DNA from: Pseudoxanthomonas sp. CF125
GTDB lineage: Bacteria; Pseudomonadota; Gammaproteobacteria; Xanthomonadales; Xanthomonadaceae
DNA: 64,000 nt
Direction: 5' to 3'
NCBI RefSeq assembly: GCF_900104085.1
Contig: NZ_FNLD01000001.1
Span: 1,842,331 to 1,906,330, forward strand
Shown here in pieces: positions 55,502-64,000 of this stretch. Under the pieces are notes generated by a model, which ran no database searches, was not told where the DNA came from, and worked only from the letters and a program-made list of their open reading frames with translations. How positions within the stretch are numbered: position 1 is the first letter of the stretch; each line of letters opens with the position of its first letter. Made by a program: the position numbers and the translations under genes.

Positions 55502-56758
55502 ATGGCCGCAGGCACCCTCCTCTACGCTCAATCCGGCGGCGTCACCGCCGTCATCAATGCCTCCGCTTCGGCCGTCATCACCGAGGCCAGGGCCCGCAAA
55601 ATCAAGGTTCTGGCCGCCCGCAACGGCATCCTGGGCGCCCTGCGCGAGGACCTGATCGATACTTCGAAGGAATCGGCTGCCGCCATCCGCGCGCTGGCCC
55701 ACACTCCCGGCGGGGCGTTCGGTTCCTGCCGCTACAAACTCAAGTCGCTGGAAGCGGACAGCGCCAAGTACGAGCGGCTGCTGCAGGTGTTCAAGGCCCA
55801 CGACGTGCGCTATTTCCTCTACAACGGCGGCAACGATTCGGCCGATACGGCGCTGAAAGTGTCGCAGCTGGCCAAGGCCTACGACTATCCGCTGACCTGC
55901 ATCGGCGTGCCCAAGACCGTGGACAACGACCTGGCCGTGACCGATACCTGCCCGGGCTTCGGTTCTGCCGCCAAATACACGGCGGTGTCGGTGCGCGAGG
56001 CGGCGCTGGACGTGGCCGCCATGGCCGAGACTTCGACCAAGGTGTTCGTCTATGAAGCCATGGGCCGGCACGCGGGCTGGCTGGCCGCGGCCGCGGGCCT
56101 GGCCGGCAAGAATCCGGACGACGCCCCGCAGATCATCCTGTTTCCCGAACGCGCCTACGACGAGGCCGCGTTCCTGGCCCAGGTCAAGAAAGTGGTGGCC
56201 AAGGTCGGCTGGTGCGTGGTGGTGGCCAGCGAAGGCATCCAGTACGCCGACGGCCGCTTCGTGGCCGATGCCGGCGGCGGCAAGGATTCCTTCGGCCATA
56301 CGCAGCTGGGCGGCGTGGCCTCGTATCTGGCCGGCCGGGTCAAGAACGAACTGGGCATGAAGGTACATTGGACCCTGCCCGACTACCTGCAACGCTCCGC
56401 GCGCCACATCGCCAGCAAGAGCGATTGGGACCAGGCGCAGGCGGCGGGCAAGGCGGCGGTGCAGTTCGCGCTGAAGGGGCAGAACGCGGTGATGCCGGTG
56501 ATCGTTCGCACCTCGGATTCGCCGTACAAGTGGAAGATCGAAGCGGCGCCGCTGACCAAGGTAGCCAACCACGAAAAGAAGATGCCCAACAACTTCCTGC
56601 GCAAGGACGGCTATGGCATCACCGAACCGGCACGTAAATACCTGGAGCCGCTGATCCGCGGCGAAGCCTATCCGCCATACGGGCGCGATGGATTGCCCAA
56701 CTACGTGTCGCTGAAGAATGTGGCGGTGAAGAAGAAGCTGCCGAAGTGGGAAGGTTGA
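55502..56758 (+). CDS. pfp: Pyrophosphate-dependent 6-phosphofructokinase
   Basis: 418 residues. The GGNDS loop (109-113) has Asp where ATP-dependent enzymes carry Gly, and PKTVDND (137-143) has Lys where they carry Gly; both switch the donor to PPi. The reaction is reversible, linking glycolysis and gluconeogenesis to the PPi pool. Further conserved: TCPGFGSAAKYTA, MGRHAGWLAAAAGL. With hppA 6.6 kb away it supports a PPi-based economy. Confidence 0.95.
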   Translation: MAAGTLLYAQSGGVTAVINASASAVITEARARKIKVLAARNGILGALREDLIDTSKESAAAIRALAHTPGGAFGSCRYKLKSLEADSAKYERLLQVFKAHDVRYFLYNGGNDSADTALKVSQLAKAYDYPLTCIGVPKTVDNDLAVTDTCPGFGSAAKYTAVSVREAALDVAAMAETSTKVFVYEAMGRHAGWLAAAAGLAGKNPDDAPQIILFPERAYDEAAFLAQVKKVVAKVGWCVVVASEGIQYADGRFVADAGGGKDSFGHTQLGGVASYLAGRVKNELGMKVHWTLPDYLQRSARHIASKSDWDQAQAAGKAAVQFALKGQNAVMPVIVRTSDSPYKWKIEAAPLTKVANHEKKMPNNFLRKDGYGITEPARKYLEPLIRGEAYPPYGRDGLPNYVSLKNVAVKKKLPKWEG

Positions 56759-57136
56759 GCGCGTAGGATGGGCCTTGGCCCGCCGCTCTTCGCTTCGAAG
56801 CCATCGCAATCGGATGCATCGCAATGGTGGGCCAGGGCCCACCCTATGATCCCGATCGCATCGGAACCCCGTAGGGGTCTCGGGATGACAGGCTTTCAGC
56901 AAAAACGGCAATCAGCGTGGGAGCAATCCGCCGTTCCGGGGTTGTCTGCCGCCTTTCTTGGCAGGCGTCGTTGGACGGTCGGGCTGAAGGCGTCGCCGAA
57001 CATTTCGATGCATAAAGCCGAACATTTACCAGGGCTTGTTAACGCTGTTGGAGTTGGTCCCGCCGTGCCTGGGCGCGTGCGGGGCAAGAACGCCGAAGCG
57101 GCACGAAATGGATTCGTAAAATCATGCGGCGTAAAG
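56759..57136. other. Intergenic region between pfp and acoR
   Basis: About 380 bp. It contains a REP of class R5 (56763-56846) and a partial 'GGATGACAG' unit, then unique sequence without a supportable gene. Confidence 0.7.
56763..56846. repeat. GTAG REP doublet (class R5)
   Basis: GTAGGATGGGCCTTGGCCCG and complement-like GGTGGGCCAGGGCCCACCCT, downstream of pfp. Confidence 0.75.
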
Positions 57137-59065
57137 CTACTGTAGACGTCGCGGATCCAGTCCACGCGGGTCGCTGCCCAGGCGCCGGTAGAGAGTACTG
57201 CGGCTGATGCCCAAGCGCTTGGCGGCCTGTGCGACGTTGCCGTGGCACATGACCAGAGCCTCGCGCATGACAGTCTGAGTGATGGCGTCAAGGTCGTTGA
57301 TGGCCTCGCCTGCGGCCGACGCGGCTGCCGGCACCGGCACGGGCGCCGTAGTCCCAGCGCGCTCGCCACAGCGCAGATAGGCGGGCAATAGTTCCACGTC
57401 GATACGCTGATCGGGTTCGCTCAATGCCACCAAGGTGCGCAGGCACGCGGCCAGTTGACGCAGATTGCCGGGCCAGGGATAGGCCGCCAGCCGCGCCAGT
57501 GCGGCCTCATCGAGCTCGCGCCCAGCGGCAATGCGTTGCCACAACGCTGCAACCAGTTCCGTACATTCGCCGGCCTCGCGCAGCGGCGCGATCCGCACGC
57601 CGTGGTGGGCAATGCGGTAAAACAAATCGGGACGGAAGCGGCCCGCCTGGATCGCCTCTTCCAGGTCGCGGTGAGTGGCGCAGATCAGGGCGAAGTCGAG
57701 TTTGAGCGGCTTGCCGCCGCCCAACGGGGTCAACTCGCGTTCCTGCAGCACGCGCAGCAGGCGCGGTTGCAGGGCCAGCGGCATATCGCCTATTTCATCG
57801 AGAAACAAGACACCGCCATCGGCCTGGCGCAGCAAGCCGGGGTTGCCCTGGCGGCGGGCGCCGGTGAAGGCGCCGTCTTCGTAGCCGAACAGTTCCGCTT
57901 CGATGAGGCCTTCGGGCAAGGCCGCGCAATTGACTGCGACGAAGGGCTTGCCGGCGCGAGCGCTGCGGCGGTGCAGTTCGCGGGCGAACACTTCCTTGCC
58001 GGTGCCGGTTTCGCCCTGCACCAGCACCGGCAGGCCGGCGTTTAGTACGCGGCAGGCGCGTTGCAGATCCGTTTCGAGCGCGGCATCGAACAGCGGCGCA
58101 TCGGCGCCCAGGCCGCGCGCCGCCGCCGACACCGTGATCGGTGCGCGTGTGGGCGGGCGCTTGGGACGCTGGCTATCGTCGTCGTCGACGCGGCCGTGCA
58201 AGGCGCGGCCCTGGCGGTCGAGCAGCATGCCGTCGTCGCGCAAACGGGTGAGGGCTTCGGCGAACAATTGCGGGTATTGGGTGCGGCCCAGGTCGCCGCG
58301 CTCCAGCCCGAATAGATGCAGGCCGACACGGTTGGCGGCAACGAGTCTGCCGCCGCGAAACGCCAGCAGACCTTCGCGTGCGGTTCCGAGCAGGGCCGGA
58401 GCATGGTGCAGGCGCAGCAGTTCGCAGCCCTTGATGCCATCGTCGAAATAACGGTGTTCGATATTGGCCACCGCCAGCCGCGCCAAGCCAAGCGCATGCA
58501 ACTGGGGCACGCTGGCGTCGCCGGAAATATCGAGCACGCCGACCAACTGCCCAAAAGGGTCGAAGATCGGCGCCGCCGAGCAGCTCAAGATGCCGTGCGG
58601 GTCGAAATAATGCTCGCCGCCGCGCACTTCCACGCCGCGGCCTTCCACGATGGCGGTGCCGATGGCATTGGTGCCAACGCGGTTTTCGCTCCAGCAGGCG
58701 CCGGGCATCAGCGCCACCCGTCCGGCCTTGTCGAGAAATCCGGTGCTGCCTTCGGCGTCGAGAATCCAGCCCTCATCGTCGGTGAGCAGGACAATGCTGC
58801 CCGTGGCCACGGCGTCGCCGCGCAGGCCGTCGAGTTCGGCGCGCGCCAGCCGCCACAGCTTTTCGTGACGTTCGCGCATTTCGCGCAGGCGCAAATCGGG
58901 TACCGGTTCCATCGCCGGCCGGTTTTGCGCGGTCAATCCCAATTGCTGGCAGCGCCGCCAGGATTGCAGGATGGTGTCCGGCACCTGGCCGACGGGCGCG
59001 GCTCCGCGTTCGAAGAATGTGCGCCGTGCCTGGCCCAGCCGCTGCTTGGAAGTGAGTTGCGCCAC
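57137..59065 (-). CDS. acoR: Sigma-54-dependent activator, AcoR-like
   Basis: About 642 residues starting at GTG with AGGAGG at ideal spacing; the upstream frame lacks a start with such a site. Domains: N-terminal GAF region (about 60-200: [37 protein letters not shown]), PAS-like part (210-290), AAA+ domain with Walker A GETGTGKE, an intact [13 protein letters not shown] (a variant of the sigma-54-contacting GAFTGA loop) and [12 protein letters not shown], and a C-terminal Fis-type HTH ([20 protein letters not shown]). It is divergent from an aldehyde dehydrogenase with a -24/-12 promoter, so this is its likely target. Confidence 0.92.
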   Translation of the reverse strand: MAQLTSKQRLGQARRTFFERGAAPVGQVPDTILQSWRRCQQLGLTAQNRPAMEPVPDLRLREMRERHEKLWRLARAELDGLRGDAVATGSIVLLTDDEGWILDAEGSTGFLDKAGRVALMPGACWSENRVGTNAIGTAIVEGRGVEVRGGEHYFDPHGILSCSAAPIFDPFGQLVGVLDISGDASVPQLHALGLARLAVANIEHRYFDDGIKGCELLRLHHAPALLGTAREGLLAFRGGRLVAANRVGLHLFGLERGDLGRTQYPQLFAEALTRLRDDGMLLDRQGRALHGRVDDDDSQRPKRPPTRAPITVSAAARGLGADAPLFDAALETDLQRACRVLNAGLPVLVQGETGTGKEVFARELHRRSARAGKPFVAVNCAALPEGLIEAELFGYEDGAFTGARRQGNPGLLRQADGGVLFLDEIGDMPLALQPRLLRVLQERELTPLGGGKPLKLDFALICATHRDLEEAIQAGRFRPDLFYRIAHHGVRIAPLREAGECTELVAALWQRIAAGRELDEAALARLAAYPWPGNLRQLAACLRTLVALSEPDQRIDVELLPAYLRCGERAGTTAPVPVPAAASAAGEAINDLDAITQTVMREALVMCHGNVAQAAKRLGISRSTLYRRLGSDPRGLDPRRLQ

Positions 59066-59076
59066 CGATCGCCTCC

Positions 59077-59111
59077 TGTCGCGTTTTGCGACAGCTGTTG
59101 CGTGTGCTGTC
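59077..59111. promoter_or_regulatory. Candidate activator-binding palindromes
   Basis: TGTCGC-GTTTT-GCGACA at 59077-59093 overlapping GACAGC..GCTGTC at 59090-59111, 120-160 bp upstream of the sigma-54 promoter, where an enhancer would lie. Confidence 0.5.
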
Positions 59112-59233
59112 CCGATTAACAGCACGATCCGTGCGACGATGCAAGCTGCATTTCATGCGGCATCGCAACAAGTTCTGGTCGGCTTCATTGCGGCGCCTGG
59201 CTGCAGTGTTGCCGCATTGCAGCACCCGTGGTT

Positions 59234-59248
59234 TGGCACAGCGCTTGC
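59234..59248 (+). promoter_or_regulatory. Sigma-54 (-24/-12) promoter
   Basis: TGGCAC-AGCGC-TTGC matches the consensus TGGCAC-N5-TTGC exactly, 63 bp before the aldehyde dehydrogenase ATG. Confidence 0.85.
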
Positions 59249-59310
59249 GCTTTGAATCGGTACCCGCAGGGATCACCCCGCAGGGCCTTCTAGCCAACCG
59301 GGAGCACACC

Positions 59311-60840
59311 ATGAACGCCGTCGTTACCGCCAAGCCGCACGCCACCGACCCGCGATCCATCTTCAAGCCGCAGTACGAGAATTTCATCGGCGGTCGCTGG
59401 CTTGCCCCCAAGGGCGGCAAGTATTTCGATTGCATCACCCCAGTCACCGGCAAGCCGTTCACCCGCGTTCCGCGCTCGCAGGCCGAGGATGTGGAAGCCG
59501 CATTGGATGCCGCCCATGCCGCCAAGGACGCCTGGGCCAAGACCAGCGTCACCCAGCGCGCCAATCTCCTCAACCAGATCGCCGATCGCATCGATCAGAA
59601 TCTCGAACTTCTGGCCTATGCCGAAACCTGGGACAACGGCAAACCGATCCGCGAAACCATGAACGCCGACATACCGTTGGCGGCCGATCATTTCCGCTAC
59701 TTCGCTGGCGCGGTGCGCGCGCAGGAAGGTTCGATCAGCGAGATCGACGAGAACACCATCGCCTATCACTTCCACGAACCGCTGGGCGTGGTCGGGCAGA
59801 TCATTCCGTGGAATTTCCCGATCCTGATGGCGGCCTGGAAACTGCCGCCGGCGCTGGCCGCCGGCAACTGCGTCGTGCTCAAGCCGGCAGAACAGACCCC
59901 CGCCAGCCTGCTGGTGCTGATGGAGCTGATCGCCGACCTGCTGCCGCCGGGCGTGCTCAACATCGTCAACGGCTACGGCCGCGAAGCCGGCATGGCGTTG
60001 GCCGGCAGCACCCGTATCGCCAAGATCGCCTTTACCGGTTCCACCGCTACCGGCCGCCTGATCGCCCAGGCCGCGGCCGGCAACCTGATTCCGGCCACGC
60101 TGGAGCTGGGCGGCAAGTCTCCGAATATTTTCTTCGAAGACGTCATGGCGGCCGACGACGATTTCCTCGACAAGGCGGTGGAAGGTTTCGTGCTGTTCGC
60201 CTTCAACCAGGGCGAGGTTTGTACCTGCCCATCGCGGGCGCTGATCCAGGAGTCGATCTACGAGCGGTTCATGGAAAAGGCGCTGGCGCGGGTAGCGCTG
60301 ATCAAGCAGGGTAATCCGCTCGACTCCAACACCATGCTCGGCGCGCAGGCCTCGCAGGCGCAGCTCGACAAGATCCTTGCCTATATCGACATCGGCAAGG
60401 CCGAGGGCGCCGAAGTGTTGATCGGCGGCGAACAGAACAAGTTGGGTGGCGATTTGCAGGGCGGTTACTACGTCAAGCCGACGGTGTTCAGCGGCCACAA
60501 CCGGATGCGCGTGTTCCAGGAGGAAATCTTCGGGCCGGTGGTCAGCGTGACCACCTTCAAGGACGAGGCCGACGCCATCGCGATCGCCAACGACACCGCC
60601 TACGGTCTGGGCGCCGGCGTGTGGAGCCGCGATGGCGCGCGCCTGTACCGCGTAGGCCGCGCCATCCAGGCCGGGCGAGTATGGAGCAATTGCTACCACG
60701 CCTATCCGGCGGCGGCGGCTTTCGGAGGCTACAAGCAATCGGGCATCGGCCGCGAAAACCACAAGGCCATGCTAGACCACTACCAGCAAACCAAAAACCT
60801 GCTGGTGAGCTATTCGCCCAAAGCCTTGGGCTTCTTCTGA
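59311..60840 (+). CDS. Aldehyde dehydrogenase (AldB/ExaC type)
   Basis: 509-residue NAD(P)-dependent aldehyde dehydrogenase. Glu265 (LELGGKS) and catalytic Cys304 (QGEVCTC), with FTGSTATG (241-248) for the cofactor, and PWNFPILM. Closest to acetaldehyde dehydrogenase of the AldB/ExaC subgroup. GGAG precedes the ATG. The gene is expected to depend on RpoN and the divergent AcoR-like activator, and probably oxidises acetaldehyde or similar. Confidence 0.93.
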   Translation: MNAVVTAKPHATDPRSIFKPQYENFIGGRWLAPKGGKYFDCITPVTGKPFTRVPRSQAEDVEAALDAAHAAKDAWAKTSVTQRANLLNQIADRIDQNLELLAYAETWDNGKPIRETMNADIPLAADHFRYFAGAVRAQEGSISEIDENTIAYHFHEPLGVVGQIIPWNFPILMAAWKLPPALAAGNCVVLKPAEQTPASLLVLMELIADLLPPGVLNIVNGYGREAGMALAGSTRIAKIAFTGSTATGRLIAQAAAGNLIPATLELGGKSPNIFFEDVMAADDDFLDKAVEGFVLFAFNQGEVCTCPSRALIQESIYERFMEKALARVALIKQGNPLDSNTMLGAQASQAQLDKILAYIDIGKAEGAEVLIGGEQNKLGGDLQGGYYVKPTVFSGHNRMRVFQEEIFGPVVSVTTFKDEADAIAIANDTAYGLGAGVWSRDGARLYRVGRAIQAGRVWSNCYHAYPAAAAFGGYKQSGIGRENHKAMLDHYQQTKNLLVSYSPKALGFF

Positions 60841-61236
60841 GCCTTGATGTCCATCCGGCCCGCTCATCCTCGGCTTATCCAGGGGGTGGGCGGGCAGCGG
60901 CGCGACTTGCCGCCGGCCTCTTGCTTTCCAAGTTTTGGAGAACCAGCGATAAAGGCCAACAGAGGGGCCAACAAAAGGGGCCAGAGCGAATATCGATTTG
61001 AAACGGATATTTACTCTGGTCCTTTTTCCCCTGCTATTGGCTATTGGCTTTTCGCTTCTCGCGTGCGTGCATCCCTCGCTGCGCTCGGGATGACAGGATT
61101 CTGGTAAATCAGCTTTTTTGCTGACGACCATGCTTCGCACGCATCGGGACGACAGCACCAGTTGCTCTCCGCCTATTGGAACCCTCGTCGGATTCGGTTA
61201 GCCTCCCTCACAGGGGAGACAGCAGGTCGGGGGACT
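60841..61236. other. Intergenic region with repeat fragments
   Basis: About 395 bp. Part (about 61060-61095) is the palindromic unit CATCCCTCGCTGCGCTCGGGATG, whose complement encodes the 'CHPERSEG' motif often seen in mis-annotated ORFs. No gene is supported. Confidence 0.7.
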
Positions 61237-61953
61237 ATGCTCAAGTTGGGATACGTGCTGCTGGCACTGGCGGCGTCGCCGTGCTGCGTGGCGCAGGAAA
61301 CCGCGCCCGCTACGGAGACAGTAGCGCTGGCGCAATCGCAGGACACGAGCAGTACGTGCTGCCGCATCGCCGACGGCACAGCGGTGTCCATCGAAATTCT
61401 GGAGCCTTTGAGTTCTGCGCTGGTCAAGCGCGGCGACAAGTTCCGGTTGCGTCTTGCCGAGACGGTATTGGTGGAGGGCAAGCCCGTACTGGCTTCCGGC
61501 ATCGAAGGCGTGGGCGAAATCGTGCATGCCGAAAAATCGCGCAGCGGCGGCAAGGCAGGCGAATTGCTGATCGCTGCGCGTTACCTGGAAACCTCGGGAA
61601 CGCCGATTCCGCTGCGCGCGCTCAAACTCGGCGGCAAGGGCAAGGACAACACCAACGCGGCCTTGGCCACCTCCTTTGCCCTGGGGCCGCTGGCTCTTTT
61701 CGTGCATGGTCGCGAAATCGTGATCCCCGCCGGCACCTTGGCGCAAGCGAAAATCGCGCAGGAACTGCAACTTCCCGCGCAGCCGGACGCACAAGTTTCC
61801 GAACCGGTCGCAATCGCTTCGGAAAGCGCGGCCACTGCCGACCAGAACCCCACCGCCGTACCGCCGATCCCGTTACTGCCTGCCGAACCTGTTCCGGAAG
61901 GCACGACAACCCGATCCACGACCAACGAATCCACCCAAGAACCGAAGGAATAA
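61237..61953 (+). CDS. Exported protein of unknown function
   Basis: 238 residues: signal peptide (LKLGYVLLALAASPCCVAQE), a Cys pair (STCCRI), a central domain (AVSIEILEPLSSALVKRGDK, VLVEGKPVLASGIEGVGEIV, TFALGPLALF-like), then a Pro/Ala/Thr-rich tail. The motif GTAVSIEILEPLSSALVKRG is of a kind seen in other secreted xanthomonad proteins near DUF2846 proteins. It lies two bases before the next gene, so the two are one operon. Confidence 0.75.
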   Translation: MLKLGYVLLALAASPCCVAQETAPATETVALAQSQDTSSTCCRIADGTAVSIEILEPLSSALVKRGDKFRLRLAETVLVEGKPVLASGIEGVGEIVHAEKSRSGGKAGELLIAARYLETSGTPIPLRALKLGGKGKDNTNAALATSFALGPLALFVHGREIVIPAGTLAQAKIAQELQLPAQPDAQVSEPVAIASESAATADQNPTAVPPIPLLPAEPVPEGTTTRSTTNESTQEPKE

Positions 61954-61955
61954 CC

Positions 61956-62504
61956 ATGTATTCGAAGTTGCACCGTTCGCTGCTGGTACTGGCGCTGCTC
62001 TGCCCCGCTTACGCCTACGCGCAAACCGAAACCGCAGAACCCGCCGCCGCCGAAGCCGCTGCTGCGGAAACGGCCGAACCGGCTGCCGAGGCGACCGAAG
62101 CCGTTGCCGAAGAAGCCGGCGACGCCACCGCAGCGCCCGCCGCCAGCGGCTCCATCGGCGCTCCTCCTGCCGGCAAGGGCCAGATCGTGTTTTTCCGCGA
62201 GAAGAAATTCGTCGGTGGCGGCGTCAGCTACAAAGTACGCGAAGGCGAGAACGAGCTGGGCAAGCTCAGCAACGGCACTTTTTTCGTTTCTGTCGTCGAA
62301 CCGGGCGCGCACGAGTACACCGTGCATTCCGAGGCCAAGGACATCCTCAACCTGGAAGTGGAAGCGGGCGAAACCTACTACGTGACCGGCGGCATCACCA
62401 TGGGCGTTTTCGCGGGCCGCCCCAATCTCTCGCCTTCCGACCAGGCCGCTTTCGATGCGCTGGCCGGCAAGTTGAAGCCCGCCAAGCCGATCAAGAAAAA
62501 ATAA
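61956..62504 (+). CDS. DUF2846 domain-containing exported protein
   Basis: 182 residues: signal peptide ending AYAYAQTE, then a 35-residue Ala/Glu-rich low-complexity segment, then a DUF2846 domain (GKGQIVFFREKKFVGGGVSY, LSNGTFFVSVVEPGAHEYTV, VEAGETYYVTGGI) and a Lys-rich tail. DUF2846 resembles beta-sandwich domains of unknown role. It is translationally coupled to the gene before it. Confidence 0.85.
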   Translation: MYSKLHRSLLVLALLCPAYAYAQTETAEPAAAEAAAAETAEPAAEATEAVAEEAGDATAAPAASGSIGAPPAGKGQIVFFREKKFVGGGVSYKVREGENELGKLSNGTFFVSVVEPGAHEYTVHSEAKDILNLEVEAGETYYVTGGITMGVFAGRPNLSPSDQAAFDALAGKLKPAKPIKKK

Positions 62505-62520
62505 GCATTGCCGGAAGCGA

Positions 62521-62551
62521 AGAAAGGCCGCGTAAGCGGCCTTTCTTTTTT
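62521..62551. terminator. Bidirectional terminator
   Basis: 11-bp stem AGAAAGGCCGC/GCGGCCTTTCT (62521-62531 with 62536-62546), GTAA loop, T-run to the right. It serves the DUF2846 gene and the convergent gene after it. Confidence 0.85.
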
Positions 62552-62555
62552 GCCT

Positions 62556-63077
62556 TCAGCCTCCGCAGGCTTTGCCTTCGACTTTCATCTCCGCCGCATA
62601 CATCGTCACCGGCGGCAGCTTCTTGCCGGCGGCGGCGTTCTCTTTGGCTTCCTGCAGATACACGCGGGCACTGCCCTGCCCGTCCAACTTCGGTGTGTTA
62701 TCGGCAGGCAACCGCCACACGCGCACCACGGCCTGTTGCGAGGGGCAGCTGGCGTTGGGCACGCGGATCACGTCGTTCAATTTCCAACCGCCCGCCAGCG
62801 AAGGCTTGGCCTTGGCGAAATCCACGAAGCGGGCGCGCGGCTGGCATTGCGGGCTGGTACGCACTACCGCGTATTTGTAAGGCAGCGCCGCATCGGCGGT
62901 GAACACGCCTTCCAGGCGCGCGCAGGCCTCGGGAATGGTGCGCAGCGTGTGGGCCGCGCCCACCGCCTGTGCGGTGCCGGTCGGGCGCTGGATCTCGGGC
63001 GCCGGATCGGCGGCCCAAGCGGGCGAACAAACCGCCGCCAAGCCAGCGGCCAACAGGGTCGGAAACATCGGTCGCAT
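62556..63077 (-). CDS. Exported protein of unknown function
   Basis: 173 residues from MRPMFPTLLAAGLAAVCSPA, GGAG six bases upstream; signal peptide ends PAWAAD. It has four cysteines (EACARLEG, SPQCQPRA, NASCPSQQ, GKACGG) suggesting disulfides, and no recognised domain. Earlier in-frame starts lack ribosome sites. Confidence 0.75.
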   Translation of the reverse strand: MRPMFPTLLAAGLAAVCSPAWAADPAPEIQRPTGTAQAVGAAHTLRTIPEACARLEGVFTADAALPYKYAVVRTSPQCQPRARFVDFAKAKPSLAGGWKLNDVIRVPNASCPSQQAVVRVWRLPADNTPKLDGQGSARVYLQEAKENAAAGKKLPPVTMYAAEMKVEGKACGG

Positions 63078-63340
63078 GCGGTTCTCCATGCAGTCTTGAA
63101 GGCCGCAGGCTGCCATGCCACGGCTGAACCCCGGCCCGGCGTCTGGCGGCTTCGGGGCCATCCGGTCATACTCGGGGAGCTCCAGGGATTGCTGAACACA
63201 CCGCGACACGGGCTGCCAGAACACTGAATCGTTCCTGCGGTCGCCAAGTCCGCTGCCTAGTTCGAGTGACTTGCCCCGTTGTTGCGTTGGACGTTCTCAA
63301 GCGGTTCGCTGGATTGCATCCACCAACCTTGGGAGGGGTC

Positions 63341-64000
63341 ATGCTGGAACAACATGGTTTTCTGGAAGCTTGGGGTTTGACGTTGGCGCTGGTCTGCGCC
63401 GCGATTGCGATTCTCTACGGCATCATTTCCGCACGCTGGATCCTGAAACAACCTGCCGGCAACGCCCGCATGCAGGAGATCGCCGCAGCGATCCAGGAAG
63501 GCGCCAGCGCCTATCTCAACCGGCAGTACACCACCATCGCCATCGCCGGCGCGGTGCTGTTCGCGCTGGTCGGATTCTTCCTCAGCTGGCCCACCGCGAT
63601 CGGTTTCCTGATCGGCGCGGTGCTGTCCGGCGCGGCCGGCTACATCGGCATGAACGTCTCGGTGCGCGCCAACGTGCGCACGGCCGAAGCGGCCCGCAAA
63701 GGCATCGGCGCGGCCATGGACGTCGCCTTCCGCGGCGGCGCCATCACCGGCATGCTGGTGGTGGGCCTGGGCCTGCTGGGCGTGGCCGGCTACTGGCTGG
63801 TGCTGGGCCGCATGGGCATTACCGGCGAGCCGGCGCTGCATGCGCTGGTAGGCCTGGCGTTCGGTTCCTCGCTGATCTCGATCTTCGCGCGTCTGGGCGG
63901 CGGCATCTTCACCAAGGGCGCCGACGTGGGCGCAGACCTGGTGGGCAAGGTGGAAGCCGGCATTCCCGAAGACGACCCGCGCAACCCGGCGGTGATCGCC
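63341..64000 (+). CDS. hppA: Proton-translocating pyrophosphatase (3'-truncated)
   Basis: The first 220 codons of membrane-integral H+-PPase, cut by the window edge; strong GGGAGGGG ribosome site. Transmembrane segments appear from the start ([18 protein letters not shown]), with [15 protein letters not shown] and [15 protein letters not shown]. The active-site region at the end is intact as far as seen: [20 protein letters not shown], the DX7KX7E motif. It couples PPi hydrolysis to proton pumping; whether it is K+-independent cannot be read here. Confidence 0.95.
   Translation, partial: MLEQHGFLEAWGLTLALVCAAIAILYGIISARWILKQPAGNARMQEIAAAIQEGASAYLNRQYTTIAIAGAVLFALVGFFLSWPTAIGFLIGAVLSGAAGYIGMNVSVRANVRTAEAARKGIGAAMDVAFRGGAITGMLVVGLGLLGVAGYWLVLGRMGITGEPALHALVGLAFGSSLISIFARLGGGIFTKGADVGADLVGKVEAGIPEDDPRNPAVIA

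Noticed and set aside
56896..57369. Minus-strand frame downstream of acoR and small plus-strand frame ending 57145
   Set aside because: They overlap the acoR 3' end and REP sequence, with no domain or ribosome site.
60841..61236. Minus-strand frame containing CHPERSEG
   Set aside because: It derives from an intergenic palindromic repeat and lacks a conserved start or domain.

Overview
The window is GC-rich chromosomal DNA from a gammaproteobacterium of the Xanthomonadaceae/Lysobacteraceae (a Lysobacter-, Luteimonas- or Pseudoxanthomonas-like organism). This rests on the xanthomonad-type T4SS effector domain (XVIPCD) at 481-2412, the gmk-rpoZ-spoT-ridA block, the type-B L31 protein, and the abundance of GTAG-type REP palindromes. 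I could not compute alignments, so the genus is open.

Layout. 0-2.4 kb: a bacterial-killing pair, a 5'-truncated putative immunity protein and a lysozyme-like XVIPCD effector. 2.5-7.5 kb: gltA, rpmE2, a nucleoside hydrolase and recG. 7.5-13.7 kb: an accessory module of lipoprotein parallel beta-helix protein, SO2930-type diheme cytochrome and TonB-dependent receptor, divergent from an AraC-type regulator. 13.8-19.1 kb: ridA, spoT, rpoZ, gmk and yicC on the minus strand. 19.1-27.7 kb: rph, VOC, rdgB, ABM, hemW, DUF1631, PilZ, pepQ, a LMW-phosphatase-like gene and an NTF2-like protein, mostly tightly packed. 27.7-28.4 kb: an AT-richer pocket with a double-glycine-leader bacteriocin-like peptide and small membrane proteins. 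28.7-36.1 kb: pepP-ygfB, a PAS-GGDEF-EAL protein, zapB-like, zapA, 6S RNA, fau, EVE and rpiA. 36.2-45.1 kb: an XRE regulator divergent from an unknown gene, DUF192, SirB1-like, rubredoxin, thiE, hemL-HAD-metB, an argD-like aminotransferase and an isochorismatase-like hydrolase. 45.3-48.4 kb: a secreted subtilisin and two AT-richer orphan exported proteins. 48.5-56.8 kb: a glyoxalase-like protein, an HSDL2-like SDR, DedA-PAP2, a LON-domain protein, mpl, adk and PPi-dependent phosphofructokinase. 57.1-64 kb: a sigma-54 activator with its aldehyde dehydrogenase target, three secreted proteins and the start of the proton-pumping pyrophosphatase hppA.

Working together: PPi-PFK, the short adenylate kinase and H+-PPase suggest pyrophosphate-linked glycolysis and energy conservation. 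spoT, 6S RNA, rpoZ and the c-di-GMP proteins form a global-control layer. mpl, the DedA-PAP2 protein and zapA/zapB serve the envelope and division.

The most unusual signals are: (1) a repeat of about 200 bp present twice, in opposite orientation (16.6 and 52.4 kb), folding into nested hairpins with compensatory base-pair changes; (2) GTAG REPs whose own TAG supplies the stop codon of four genes; (3) the bacteriocin-like mini-operon; (4) the beta-helix/cytochrome/TonB module of unknown substrate; (5) the T4SS toxin with RTX-like repeats. No tRNA, rRNA, CRISPR array or transposase gene was seen.
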